Assembly: GCA_963708425.1 (NCBI GenBank) | Contig: OY970206.1 | Span: 2,666,001-2,730,000 of the forward strand | DNA: 64,000 nucleotides | Direction: 5' to 3' | Source: JACMNW01 sp963708425 | GTDB lineage: Bacteria; Pseudomonadota; Alphaproteobacteria; Rhodobacterales; Rhodobacteraceae | Shown: in pieces, positions 8,017 to 16,817 of the stretch | How the letters are laid out: each line of letters begins with the position of its first letter | Numbering within the stretch: position 1 is the stretch's first letter | Program-made: the position numbers and the translations under genes | Notes under the pieces: generated by a model | Seen by the model: only the letters and a program-made list of their open reading frames with translations | Databases searched by the model: none | What the model was told of the DNA's origin: nothing

Positions 8017-9309
8017 ATGGCCAATGTCGTCGTCGTGGGTGCGCAGTGGGGCGATGAGGGCAAGGGCAAGATTGTCGATTGGCTGTCGGAACGCGCCGAT
8101 ATCGTGGCGCGGTTTCAGGGTGGGCATAACGCCGGGCATACGCTGGTTATTGATGGCAAGGTTTACAAGTTGAGCCTGCTGCCAAGCGGCATCGTGCGGG
8201 GCGGCAAGTTGTCGGTCATTGGTAACGGCGTGGTGCTGGACCCTTGGCATCTGATCGTTGAGATTGAAAAGTTGCGTGGGCAGGGGGTGGATATTTCACC
8301 CGAAAACCTGATGATCGCGGAAAATGCGCCTTTGATCTTGCCAGTGCATGGCGAGTTGGACCGGGCGCGCGAGAACCAGACCTCGGTTGCCAAGATTGGT
8401 ACGACGGGGCGGGGGATTGGGCCGGCTTACGAGGATAAAGTCGGGCGGCGGGCCATTCGCGTGGCCGATTTGGCCGATGAGGCGACGCTGGAATTGCGGG
8501 TTGACCGACTAATGGTGCATCACGATGCGCTGCGCCGGGGCTTGGGAATTGAACCGATTGATAAGGCCGATCTGCTGGCCAAGCTGCGCGAGATTGCGCC
8601 GCAGGTGTTGCCCTATGCCAAGCCGGTATGGAAAGTGCTGAATGAGGCGCGGCGGGCGGGCAAGCGGATATTGTTCGAGGGCGCGCAGGGGGCGTTGTTG
8701 GATATTGATTTTGGCACCTATCCCTTTGTTACCTCCAGCAACGTGATTGCGGGGCAGGCTGCCACCGGCACGGGCCTTGGGCCGGGAGCGATTGATTTCG
8801 TTCTGGGCATTGTGAAGGCCTACACCACGCGGGTGGGCGAGGGGCCGTTTCCGGCGGAATTGTTTGATGCAGATGGCGACCGGCTTGGTGAGCGGGGGCA
8901 TGAGTTTGGCACTGTTACAGGGCGGAAGCGGCGTTGCGGGTGGTTTGATGCGGTTTTGGTGCGGCAGACCTGTGCGACATCGGGTGTTTCCGGCATTGCG
9001 TTAACGAAACTGGATGTGCTGGACGGATTTCCGACGCTGAAGATTTGTGTCGGCTATGATCTGGACGGGGTTCGGCTGGATTATCTGCCGACGGCGGCGA
9101 ATTTGCAGGCGCGGGTGACACCGATTTACGAAGAACTGGACGGCTGGTCGGACAATACCGCCGGGGCGCGCAGTTGGGCCGATTTGCCGGGGGCGGCGAT
9201 CAAATACGTGCGGCGGATCGAGGAATTGATTCAATGCCCGGTGGCGCTACTTTCTACCTCGCCAGAGCGGGATGATACCATTCTTGTGACGGACCCGTTT
9301 TCGGACTGA
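8017..9309 (+). CDS. purA: Adenylosuccinate synthase
   Basis: This enzyme joins IMP and aspartate using GTP, the first committed step to AMP. The 430-residue protein has the N-terminal QWGDEGKGKIVDWL signature with the catalytic Asp and GTP loop, FQGGHNAGHT with the catalytic His, and TTGRGIGPAYEDK in the IMP site, all at the expected places and of normal family length. GGGGGA lies upstream of the ATG at 8017. The 145-bp divergent region to the membrane protein gene should hold promoters for both. Confidence 0.98.
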   Translation: MANVVVVGAQWGDEGKGKIVDWLSERADIVARFQGGHNAGHTLVIDGKVYKLSLLPSGIVRGGKLSVIGNGVVLDPWHLIVEIEKLRGQGVDISPENLMIAENAPLILPVHGELDRARENQTSVAKIGTTGRGIGPAYEDKVGRRAIRVADLADEATLELRVDRLMVHHDALRRGLGIEPIDKADLLAKLREIAPQVLPYAKPVWKVLNEARRAGKRILFEGAQGALLDIDFGTYPFVTSSNVIAGQAATGTGLGPGAIDFVLGIVKAYTTRVGEGPFPAELFDADGDRLGERGHEFGTVTGRKRRCGWFDAVLVRQTCATSGVSGIALTKLDVLDGFPTLKICVGYDLDGVRLDYLPTAANLQARVTPIYEELDGWSDNTAGARSWADLPGAAIKYVRRIEELIQCPVALLSTSPERDDTILVTDPFSD

Positions 9310-9394
9310 GGTGGGGCGTCTGTTTGCCCGGGTGCAGTGTGCGCCTTGCCAGACGACCAAAAAGCGTGGTGAGCGTTTGTTTTAGGAGAGGCGG

Positions 9395-9670
9395 ATGGCC
9401 CTGAGTTATCGTGCGCGTCGGCGGCTATCGTTGCTAATCTTGTTGGTTGGGCTGCCGGTTTATATCGTGGTGGCGGTGAGTGTGATTGGGTTTTTGGACC
9501 GACCGCCGTTCTGGCTGGAGCTGGCGGTTTACGTGGGCTTAGGCGTGGTTTGGGCCCTGCCGTTTCGGGCGGTGTTTCGGGGAATTGGTCAGGTTGACCC
9601 GGACCGGGTTGGCGTTGATCAAGTTGACCCGGAAACGAAAAAGGCAGAAGGGACGCGCCCTTCTGCCTGA
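9395..9670 (+). CDS. DUF2842 family membrane protein
   Basis: A 91-residue protein with two membrane helices (about 11-33 and 40-60) and the family pattern WALPFRAVFRGIGQ, which matches DUF2842, a short uncharacterised alphaproteobacterial family. Its C-terminus is unusual. After the conserved GIGQ VDPD it continues with a second VDQVDPE and then a Lys/Glu-rich tail. That tail is encoded by DNA that also forms the terminator of the opposite-strand gene. A good AGGAG site precedes the ATG at 9395. Confidence 0.85.
   Translation: MALSYRARRRLSLLILLVGLPVYIVVAVSVIGFLDRPPFWLELAVYVGLGVVWALPFRAVFRGIGQVDPDRVGVDQVDPETKKAEGTRPSA
9637..9668 (-). terminator. Intrinsic terminator of the acidic-protein gene, inside DUF2842
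   Basis: A perfect 11-bp inverted repeat, AGGCAGAAGGG (9642-9652) and CCCTTCTGCCT (9658-9668), has a 5-nt loop. Read on the minus strand it is followed by TTTTTCGTTT, a proper U-tract for the gene ending at 9703. The whole hairpin lies within the last ten codons of the convergent DUF2842 gene. Confidence 0.85.
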
Positions 9671-9702
9671 TCTGCGACTGATTGATGATTGTGTCCCGGT
9701 GA

Positions 9703-12018
9703 TTAGCCCGCCAAATTGCGCGCCTCGGTCAGATAGCGCGAGTTTTCGGTCAGAACGAACTGACCGCGCTTGATTTTCTGGATGCGGCCCTGCCGCAGCA
9801 AAGCACCAAAGGTGCGCAAACCGTCTTCGCGGGTGTATTCGCTGTCGGCTGACAGCGCGCCGATCTGGCTCATCAATTGGGGACGCGAGAAGTAGGGACG
9901 CCCTTCGATGCAGACGGAATAAGCGGCGGCGGCTTCGAGGATTTCGGCCAGGCTGTTTGCGCCGAGGCGTTCGGAAAACTCGGCAAAGCCGCGCGCGTCG
10001 GTGAACAGGTTTGCGGTGTCGACATCCTCATCGTCGTCTTCGACGTCTGGTGTGGGTTCGACTGCCAGCATGGCAGAGGTTACCCGACGTGGCCGAACTG
10101 GCCCGGTTGGAGGCGAACTAGGTGTCGAGTTTGGCACTGATGTCAGCGTTGGTGCGGCTTCGCTTGCTGGCAGACGCAGGCGATCAATGCGCTGGGCGGA
10201 TACCAGAACAAGTGGAGCGGGGCGCGGAGTTACCGTGGCAGCTTCGGCGTCGGCATTTTGTGGGCGCACGACGCGGGCCAGATCTTCGCGGTAGGGGTCA
10301 AGGCGCTTGGTTTCAGCCTCGGCCGGGGCCGCTGCGTCGCCTTTGGCAAAGCGGTCGGCCACGGTTGCGGCAACGGCAGCTTTCAGATGAGCAATCGCCG
10401 ACAGGCGGCGGCGGTTTTCCGGCACAGCCATTTCTTCGTTGGTCTGTTCGATCAGGCGCGTGACGGCCTGTTCACCAGCCGCATCAAGCGGGCGGCGCGC
10501 ATCATCTTCGGAACCCGGTTCTTCGGGATCGGGTTCGGTGGTGGCGTAGTCATCGGCGTTGATCGGTGCTGCGGGTTCTTGTTGCAGGGCACGCAGATCG
10601 CGGCGCAGGGTTTCTTCGTTTTGTGCGGCCATCATGGCGGCGATTTCGGCGGCAGCGCCGACTGACAGCCCGTCTGAGGGGGCTGCGTCGTCACGGCGCA
10701 CTTTCAAGACGCGGGCGCGGGCGCGCAGAGCTTTTTCCGAGGGGCCGCCCCGGGGGGCAACTTCGTCGTCATCGTAGGCGCTGTCGATTTCTTCTAGCGC
10801 CGGATCAATATCTGCCGGGCCTGCGTCAGCGGTTGCTGCTGCGGTTTCGTCTGGCTGCGGTTCGGCTTCGTCAGCCAGTTCGGCGGCAAATTCTGCGTCG
10901 AGCGCGGCGTCGGCCGAAACGTCTGCCTCGTCGTAAATCTCGTCATAATCGACATCGAGGTCGAGGTCGGTTGTTTCGGCCTCGGCTTCGAGCACGGTTT
11001 CGATGGGGGTTTCTGCTGGAGATTCTGCGGCGGTTTCGATGGGCGCTGCAACCTCGGCTTCGATTGACGCGTCGGCCGGTGCGGCATCAAGGGCGCGCAG
11101 ATCGGCGAGTTCGTCTTCGCTGACTTCGTATTGTTCCAGGTCGGCGTCGGTTGCTTCAACTGCGTCCTCGGCCGCCGCAACGGGTGTCGTCGGTTCTTCG
11201 TTGATCCAATCGGCCAGCATGTCGTCGTCTGCTGCGGCCTGAGCTTCTGCCTCGGCACTGGCCTCGGCAGCATCTTCGTCGAGCACTGCGGTTAGGTCCG
11301 CATCGTCGAGGTCTTCTTCGTATAGGTCTTCAAGGGCCGCTTCGTCGGCAACTGGTGCAGCTTCAACCGGCGCTTCGGCGACAATTTCGGTTTCGGGCGC
11401 GGCTGTGGGTTGAACCCATGCATCGGCGTCAACGGGTTCGGTGGGGAAATCCGTGCCGTAACCGGTGTCCAAATCTTCGGGCGCAAATGTGGCAGCAAGC
11501 GAATCGCTAACGCTGACCTCATCGGCGTGCTGATCTTCGGTGTAGTCGGTAAGAATCGGTTCGGCTGGGGCGAACGCCGTCTGCGCGACCGGTGCTGGTT
11601 CGACCCGATGTTCCGCCAATTCGGCATTGGCCACGGCGGCACGGATGCGCAGCAGTTTGGCGGCAACGCCGTCTGGCATCGGGGCCTGTGTGGGGGCCGT
11701 GTAGGTGGGTACAGGACTGGGTTGCGGGGCGGGTGACGGGGCAAAGGCCGGGGCCTGCATAGCCTCGCCAGTGCGCAAAATAACGCCATTGTCCTGTATT
11801 TTGGCCTCTACCCGGCGCTGAACTTCGCGTTCGGCGATCTTGTGCAGCATGGCTGCATCAGGGGTTGGCGGTTCGGCACCGAAGTAGCGGTCTTCGGCTG
11901 CGAGATCACGGAAATACTCGGCAATCGCCCGCATGGTGTTGAAAGGGTCGTCAAACCCCTCCAATGTGCAGGAGAACGTGCCGTAGGAGACCGTTAGAAT
12001 TTTACTTGCCCCGATCAT
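9703..12018 (-). CDS. Conserved acidic repeat-rich hypothetical protein, 771 aa
   Basis: I cannot assign a function. The two ends look folded and conserved: an N-terminal block of about 85 residues (MIGASKILTVSYGTFSC, then EYFRDLAAEDRYFGAEPP) and a C-terminal block of about 100 (GFAEFSERLGANSLAEILEAAAAY, ending with RGQFVL). Between them lie about 560 residues of Ala/Glu/Asp-rich low complexity with many EAxVEAA-type segments, probably disordered and strongly acidic, with a basic patch near residues 590-650. There is no signal peptide and no membrane helix. I recall this family being common in Rhodobacterales. The start at 12018 is chosen at MIGASK; a TTG 21 nt upstream is possible. Confidence 0.8.
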   Translation of the reverse strand: MIGASKILTVSYGTFSCTLEGFDDPFNTMRAIAEYFRDLAAEDRYFGAEPPTPDAAMLHKIAEREVQRRVEAKIQDNGVILRTGEAMQAPAFAPSPAPQPSPVPTYTAPTQAPMPDGVAAKLLRIRAAVANAELAEHRVEPAPVAQTAFAPAEPILTDYTEDQHADEVSVSDSLAATFAPEDLDTGYGTDFPTEPVDADAWVQPTAAPETEIVAEAPVEAAPVADEAALEDLYEEDLDDADLTAVLDEDAAEASAEAEAQAAADDDMLADWINEEPTTPVAAAEDAVEATDADLEQYEVSEDELADLRALDAAPADASIEAEVAAPIETAAESPAETPIETVLEAEAETTDLDLDVDYDEIYDEADVSADAALDAEFAAELADEAEPQPDETAAATADAGPADIDPALEEIDSAYDDDEVAPRGGPSEKALRARARVLKVRRDDAAPSDGLSVGAAAEIAAMMAAQNEETLRRDLRALQQEPAAPINADDYATTEPDPEEPGSEDDARRPLDAAGEQAVTRLIEQTNEEMAVPENRRRLSAIAHLKAAVAATVADRFAKGDAAAPAEAETKRLDPYREDLARVVRPQNADAEAATVTPRPAPLVLVSAQRIDRLRLPASEAAPTLTSVPNSTPSSPPTGPVRPRRVTSAMLAVEPTPDVEDDDEDVDTANLFTDARGFAEFSERLGANSLAEILEAAAAYSVCIEGRPYFSRPQLMSQIGALSADSEYTREDGLRTFGALLRQGRIQKIKRGQFVLTENSRYLTEARNLAG

Positions 12019-12156
12019 CGGATGCTTGCCCTCTACCAAACTGTTGGCTCTTGATGACGTAACTCTTGTGCTAATCCATGGACAGACCGCGGTAATTTAA
12101 AGGATTGATTATGTTCTCCGACCTAAAATCTTGCCTTAATTGAGAACAGTATCGGC

Positions 12157-12864
12157 ATGAAGACGGTGATTGTCCAATCACAGGACGCTATCACCTTGGT
12201 TGGCGGCGGGCCGGTCACGCGGCGGGATCTGGCCTTTGCGACGGCGCGGGCCCCGGTCTTGGTGGCGGCGGATGGGGGCGCGGATCGATTGCTGGCAGCG
12301 GGGTTGATGCCAAAGGCGGTGATCGGGGATTTTGACAGTCTGTCCGAGGCTGGGCAAAGGGCGATTGCGGCAGACCGGCAGTTTCGGATTGATGAACAGG
12401 AAACGACGGATTTCGACAAGGCGCTGCGGTCAGTCAATGCGCCGTTCGTGCTGGCGTTGGGGGTGACGGGCGCGCGGCTGGATCATGGGTTGGCGGCTTT
12501 GAATGCGCTGGTGCGGCATCAGGGGTGCCCATGTTTGGTGATGAGCAGCAGGGACGTGGTGTTTCATGCAGGTGCCGGTGTGGATTTGCGGCTTGTGGTT
12601 GGTGATCGGCTATCGCTGTTTCCGATGGCGCCGGTGACCGGCAGCAGCGGCGGGTTGCAGTGGCCGATTGATGGATTGCGGTTTGCGCCGGGTGGGATGA
12701 TTGGGACATCGAATATCGTCAGCGCGCCCCGAGTGACACTGCGGTTTGATCAGCCGGGGATGCTGGTGATCTTGCCGCGCGCGCGGCTGGATGCGGCGAT
12801 CAGTGCGTTGGTGCCGCAATGGCGCGGGCCGCGTCGCGCGCAACCCGGTGTTCGCGGTGAATGA
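12157..12864 (+). CDS. thiN: Thiamine diphosphokinase
   Basis: Thiamine pyrophosphokinase transfers diphosphate from ATP to thiamine, giving the active cofactor. The 235-residue protein carries ADGGADRLL and the catalytic IGDFDSL, then QETTDFDKAL and GVTGARLDHGLA, all hallmarks of the family. No thiamine riboswitch was seen in the 138-bp region upstream. The last 65 bp overlap the convergent DMT transporter gene at 12800, so the two messages have complementary 3' ends. Confidence 0.93.
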   Translation: MKTVIVQSQDAITLVGGGPVTRRDLAFATARAPVLVAADGGADRLLAAGLMPKAVIGDFDSLSEAGQRAIAADRQFRIDEQETTDFDKALRSVNAPFVLALGVTGARLDHGLAALNALVRHQGCPCLVMSSRDVVFHAGAGVDLRLVVGDRLSLFPMAPVTGSSGGLQWPIDGLRFAPGGMIGTSNIVSAPRVTLRFDQPGMLVILPRARLDAAISALVPQWRGPRRAQPGVRGE

Positions 12865-13723
12865 TGTAAAGGCCGGATGACACGATGACGGCGATGCCTG
12901 CCCATGTCAGCGCATTGGGGAAATCGTTGAACACCAGATAACCAAGTGCGACGGCGGCGACAATTTCCAAATAGTGCAGCGGTGCCAGAGTGGACGTCGG
13001 CGCGAACTTCAGCGCGTAGGTCATGCAGATATGGCTGAGTGCGGCCCAGAAGCCGACGCCAAACAGCCAGAGCCACGCGATGCCTTGCGGCAGGACGGAG
13101 TTTAGCGACGTCATACCCGAGCCATTCAGCAGCCAAAGCGCAGGCACGCACAGCGCTGATCCGGCCAAGGAGGTGTGCAGTTGCATCGCGACCGGGTGCA
13201 TGGATTGTGACATGAAGCGGGTCACAAGCATATAGAAGGCAAAGAAGAAGGCAGTGCCAAGCGGGTACAGCGCAACCGTGCCAAAGGCAGCAAGGCTGGG
13301 TTGAATGACCAAAAGAGCACCGCCGAAACCGACAACAGAGGCTGCTATGCGGCGCGGACCGATCTGATCACCGAACAGAAACCTACCGAGGATCAGAAGA
13401 ATGAAAGGTTCGACAAACGCAATTGCAAGGGCATCTGCGACTGGCATGATGGCGATACCTGCAACAAAAGTGTAAGTTGACAGGATAAGGAACACCGCGC
13501 GCAGGATCACAAACCCCGTCATGCGGCGGCCAAGGCGCAACGTTACGCCCATCAATAAAGCGATGGGTAGCATCAAAGCACCCTGCACGACAAAGCGGGC
13601 GGTAGTGATCTGGCCGACAGGAATGGTGGCGGCAGCGAGTTTGGACGCAACATCCAACAGCGGGGCCAGCACGCAGAACGCAAGCATCAGAGTAACGCCG
13701 AGAAGGATGCGGTCTTGGGTCAT
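12800..13723 (-). CDS. DMT-family transporter (EamA domains)
   Basis: A 307-residue inner-membrane protein with about ten helices arranged as two EamA repeats, the typical drug/metabolite transporter layout. Family cues are the N-terminal APLLDVASKLAA segment and PLGTAFFFAFYMLVTRF in the middle. Such proteins export metabolites or amino acids; the substrate cannot be deduced. The C-terminal hydrophilic tail (VIHREHRV region) is encoded by DNA overlapping the end of thiN. It is monocistronic as far as I can see. Confidence 0.88.
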   Translation of the reverse strand: MTQDRILLGVTLMLAFCVLAPLLDVASKLAAATIPVGQITTARFVVQGALMLPIALLMGVTLRLGRRMTGFVILRAVFLILSTYTFVAGIAIMPVADALAIAFVEPFILLILGRFLFGDQIGPRRIAASVVGFGGALLVIQPSLAAFGTVALYPLGTAFFFAFYMLVTRFMSQSMHPVAMQLHTSLAGSALCVPALWLLNGSGMTSLNSVLPQGIAWLWLFGVGFWAALSHICMTYALKFAPTSTLAPLHYLEIVAAVALGYLVFNDFPNALTWAGIAVIVSSGLYIIHREHRVARDAARAIAAPTH

Positions 13724-13819
13724 GCTGGGCTAGGTAGGGGAAAAGCCGTGGGTTGCCTATCCTGAAGGCGACATGAATTGGTTGGGGTTCGGCTAATTTT
13801 CGGTGCCAGATTGGCCGGA

Positions 13820-15196
13820 TCAGCAGTTGGGGACGTTGACCGCGAGGCCACCCAGCGAGGTTTCCTTGTATTTGTCCATCATGTCGTTGCCGGTTTGGCG
13901 CATGGTTTCTATGCAGACATCAAGGCTGACCAGATGAATGCCGTCTCCCCGTAGGGCCAGACTTGCGGCGGAAATGGCTTTGATCGCGCCGAGGCCGTTG
14001 CGTTCGATGCACGGGACTTGCACCAAGCCTTTGACGGGGTCGCAGGTCATGCCGAGGTGATGTTCCAGCGCTATTTCGGCGGCATTTTCGACCTGTTCCG
14101 GGGTGCCACCCATGACGGCCGCAAAGCCAGCGGCGGCCATAGCGGCGGCAGAGCCTACTTCGGCCTGACAGCCGCATTCGGCACCCGAGATAGAGGCGTT
14201 GTGTTTGACCAGACCGCCGATGGCGGCGGCGGTCAGCATAAACTCGCCAACTTTTGCCCGACTGGCACCCGGCACATGGTCAAGATAATAGCGGATGACG
14301 GCGGGCACCACGCCAGCGGCACCGTTGGTAGGGGCAGTTACCACTTGACCACCAGCGGCGTTTTCCTCGTTTACCGCCATGGCGTAGAGGCTCATCCAGT
14401 CATTGGTGGTGTGAGGTGCAGTCATGTTGAGGCCGCGTTCGGCCATCAGCGCATCATGAATGCCTTTGGCGCGGCGGCGCACCTTGAGGCCACCGGGCAA
14501 GATGCCGGTGCCCGCGATGCCACGGTCGATGCAATCGGTCATCACCTGCCAGATCCGGTCGATGCCGGCATCCAGATCGACAGGGCCACGATGGGCCAGT
14601 TCATTGGCGCGCTTCATCTGGGCGATGGTTTTGCCGGATGATTTGGCCATGGCAAGCATTTGGTCGGCGGATTCGAATGGGTAGGGCACAGTGGCGGGGC
14701 CGTGTTTCTTGGCGTCTTTGTTGGCGAGTTCTTCGGCGGTCAGAACGAAGCCGCCGCCGATGGAATAGTAGGTTTCCTGCAAGATCACGTCGCCTTGGGC
14801 GTCAGTGGCTTTCAGGATCATGCCGTTGGCGTGACCGGGCAGGGCGGGGCCGTAGTCGAACAACAGGTCTGCGCCGGGGTCGAAACGCAGCGGCGGCAGG
14901 CCGGGGGCCTCGATGGTTTTGGTGGCGCGGATCTGGGCGAGGGCGGCTTCGGCCTTGTCGGGGTCATAAGTGGCGGGCTCGAACCCCGCGAGGCCGAGGA
15001 TGGTTGCGCGGTCGGTGGCGTGGCCGACGCCGGTAAAGGCGAGCGAGCCGTGCAGCGAGGCGCGCAGGCCGCGTGGGTGGAACGGGCTGGCGCGCAGGGT
15101 GTCGAGGAAGCGTGCGGCGGCAACCATCGGGCCCATGGTGTGCGATGAGGATGGGCCGATGCCGATTTTGAACATGTCGAACACGGAAAGAAACAT
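13820..15196 (-). CDS. sdaA: L-serine ammonia-lyase (iron-sulfur, single chain)
   Basis: L-serine dehydratase deaminates serine to pyruvate and ammonia using a [4Fe-4S] cluster. The 458-residue single-chain protein has the beta domain at the N-terminus (SVFDMFKIGIGPSSSHTMGP, with the conserved SSHT) and the alpha domain at the C-terminus. Candidate cluster cysteines are in SGAECGCQAEVG and in MTCDPVKGLVQVPCIERN, and there is a C-terminal Cys as the last residue, as in family members where the tail Cys acts as an internal ligand. It sits alone between a DMT exporter and a GST gene. Confidence 0.96.
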   Translation of the reverse strand: MFLSVFDMFKIGIGPSSSHTMGPMVAAARFLDTLRASPFHPRGLRASLHGSLAFTGVGHATDRATILGLAGFEPATYDPDKAEAALAQIRATKTIEAPGLPPLRFDPGADLLFDYGPALPGHANGMILKATDAQGDVILQETYYSIGGGFVLTAEELANKDAKKHGPATVPYPFESADQMLAMAKSSGKTIAQMKRANELAHRGPVDLDAGIDRIWQVMTDCIDRGIAGTGILPGGLKVRRRAKGIHDALMAERGLNMTAPHTTNDWMSLYAMAVNEENAAGGQVVTAPTNGAAGVVPAVIRYYLDHVPGASRAKVGEFMLTAAAIGGLVKHNASISGAECGCQAEVGSAAAMAAAGFAAVMGGTPEQVENAAEIALEHHLGMTCDPVKGLVQVPCIERNGLGAIKAISAASLALRGDGIHLVSLDVCIETMRQTGNDMMDKYKETSLGGLAVNVPNC

Positions 15197-15297
15197 CTGG
15201 GGTCAGCTTTCGGGGTTTGAGAAGGCCGTGCTGGTCGGCTTTCGGCAAATGCAGTTCGGGGTATGGTAAGGCGCAGTGGGCGGGATTGCCAGTGCTG

Positions 15298-15978
15298 CTA
15301 AAGCGCGCTGCCTTCGGGTGGGATGGCGTAGCTTGGGGCAGAGAAGGGGGTTTTGCCCAAGCCTTCGGCTGTGGCGATGTGCTGGGCGGCGGGGCGGTTT
15401 TCCAAGGCTGCTGCCAGTCGGGCAAGGTGCGGGTAGTCGGGCAAGTGGAACCATGGGGTCTGGTGCTTGGGGTAAAGGACGGCCCACCGCATCAGGGCTG
15501 CGATGTAGGCGAATAGGATTGAGGGTGGGGTGAACAGATCGGGATGTGCGGCTGCGGCTTGGTCTAGCAAGGTAAAGTGGCGTTTCATGCGGGCGGATAG
15601 CAGGGCGTGATGGCCAGACACGGCGTCTTTGGGGACGTATTGATCGGGGTAGAATAACTGGCGCAGATCGGCGTGCGCGGTGTTCGAGATGAAGAACAGC
15701 CATTTCAGGAAGTCGCCGCGATTGGCGGCATCGGCCTTTGGGCCAAGGTGGTGACGGTCAGCCAGCCACAGCAGGATTGCGCCGGTTTCAAACAGCGGGC
15801 CATGGGGAGTTTCCAGTGCGGGGATCAGGCCCGCAGGATTGAGGTGGCGGTAGGCGGCGCTGTCTTGCGCGCGGGTGCTGCGATCAACCAAGGCAACGCG
15901 GCAGGGCAGGGCGGCTTCTTGCAGCACCAGCCGGATGATCATGGAGGCATTATCGGGGGCGTAGTGCAGGGTATACAT
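15298..15978 (-). CDS. Glutathione S-transferase family protein
   Basis: A 226-residue cytosolic GST. The N-terminal thioredoxin-like domain (about 1-80) starts MYTLHYAPDNASMIIR, followed by the family cis-Pro and ETGAILLWLAD (glutathione gamma-Glu site). An all-helical C-terminal domain follows (about 90-215). The Ser in DNASM could be the catalytic hydroxyl. The start at 15978 (GTATAC upstream, MYTLHYAPD) is preferred; the frame continues upstream without similarity to the family. The physiological substrate is not deducible. It is a single gene. Confidence 0.88.
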   Translation of the reverse strand: MYTLHYAPDNASMIIRLVLQEAALPCRVALVDRSTRAQDSAAYRHLNPAGLIPALETPHGPLFETGAILLWLADRHHLGPKADAANRGDFLKWLFFISNTAHADLRQLFYPDQYVPKDAVSGHHALLSARMKRHFTLLDQAAAAHPDLFTPPSILFAYIAALMRWAVLYPKHQTPWFHLPDYPHLARLAAALENRPAAQHIATAEGLGKTPFSAPSYAIPPEGSAL

Positions 15979-16140
15979 TGGCGTCTCCGTTTCGGGGAGT
16001 CTGGCTTTGGCAAGTTGCGGTCGCTTGCCCAAAAACGACTTTTGGCGGCAATGCGGGCTTAAGTCGAGTGGGGTTGCGTCAACCATTGGTTAACTATGCG
16101 GTGCCAAGGTGTTGGCGATCATGGACCGGAGGTTGGGCTG

Positions 16141-16719
16141 ATGCTGATGCGTGCGATAGTGATTTTGATGTTGGGGGCAGGGGCAGCGATGGCGCAGGAG
16201 GCGGTGGTGCCAGTGGCTGCTGTCGCAGGTTCTGGGCAGGCCCTACCGGAAAAGGCGATGAAAAAGTTGCGGGGCGCGCCGGATGTGTTTTTGCGCGATG
16301 CGGCGGGGTTGATCTATGGATTTGGCCGCCACGGCGGCATTGATCGGGCGGCGATTGACGCGTTTGTGGCGGCAGAGCGGGCGCGGTTTCGGGCGAAGGA
16401 AATGGCGCGGTATCTGGCCGCCGATACCAACAATGATGGCGATGTTGGCCGCGATGAAATGACTGTCATGGCTGATGCGGCGGCGGCGGGGAAACGCGGC
16501 GGGCTGCAATTGGGATATGACCGCGCGGATGTGGATGGGGATGGTGTGCTAAGCCTGACCGAGTTGCGTGGCTATGCGCAGGGCGTGGCGCTGGTGCAGA
16601 TGTCGGATGCCGAGGTTGATGCGCTGCGCGAGATTTTGCTGTTTGATGCGGATGGGGACGGGGTTGCTGCGATGGCAGAAGTGGCCGCCGGGGTTAGTGC
16701 GCTGGTTGCGGCGGACTGA
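16141..16719 (+). CDS. Exported EF-hand calcium-binding protein
   Basis: A 192-residue protein with a clear signal peptide (MLMRAIVILMLGAGAAMAQ, cleavage after AMAQ). It has three EF-hand-like loops in its second half: DTNNDGDVGRDE, DVDGDGVLSLTE and DADGDGVAAMAE. The first two keep all acidic ligands including the final Glu. It should bind calcium in the periplasm. The start at 16141 is favoured by GGAGG eight bases upstream; an ATG at 16096 would bury the signal peptide. Role unknown. A strong terminator follows. Confidence 0.88.
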   Translation: MLMRAIVILMLGAGAAMAQEAVVPVAAVAGSGQALPEKAMKKLRGAPDVFLRDAAGLIYGFGRHGGIDRAAIDAFVAAERARFRAKEMARYLAADTNNDGDVGRDEMTVMADAAAAGKRGGLQLGYDRADVDGDGVLSLTELRGYAQGVALVQMSDAEVDALREILLFDADGDGVAAMAEVAAGVSALVAAD

Positions 16720-16736
16720 TAGCGTTCAGGGTTTGG

Positions 16737-16782
16737 TCGGTTCGAAGGGCGAGCGGGCCCTCCGAACCGATGCTTGTTTTTT
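16737..16782 (+). terminator. Intrinsic terminator after the EF-hand gene
   Basis: TCGGTTCG (16737-16744) pairs with CGAACCGA (16763-16770). Further inner pairing of AGGG with CCCT gives a long hairpin, followed by a T-rich tract ending in six Ts (16777-16782). Confidence 0.85.
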
Positions 16783-16817
16783 GCCCGAAGTGCAGTTGGG
16801 TTGCGGCCGCTCAGTCG

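Noticed and set aside
12040..12156. Thiamine riboswitch ahead of thiN
   Set aside because: Conserved thi-box wording is not present and the leader is short.
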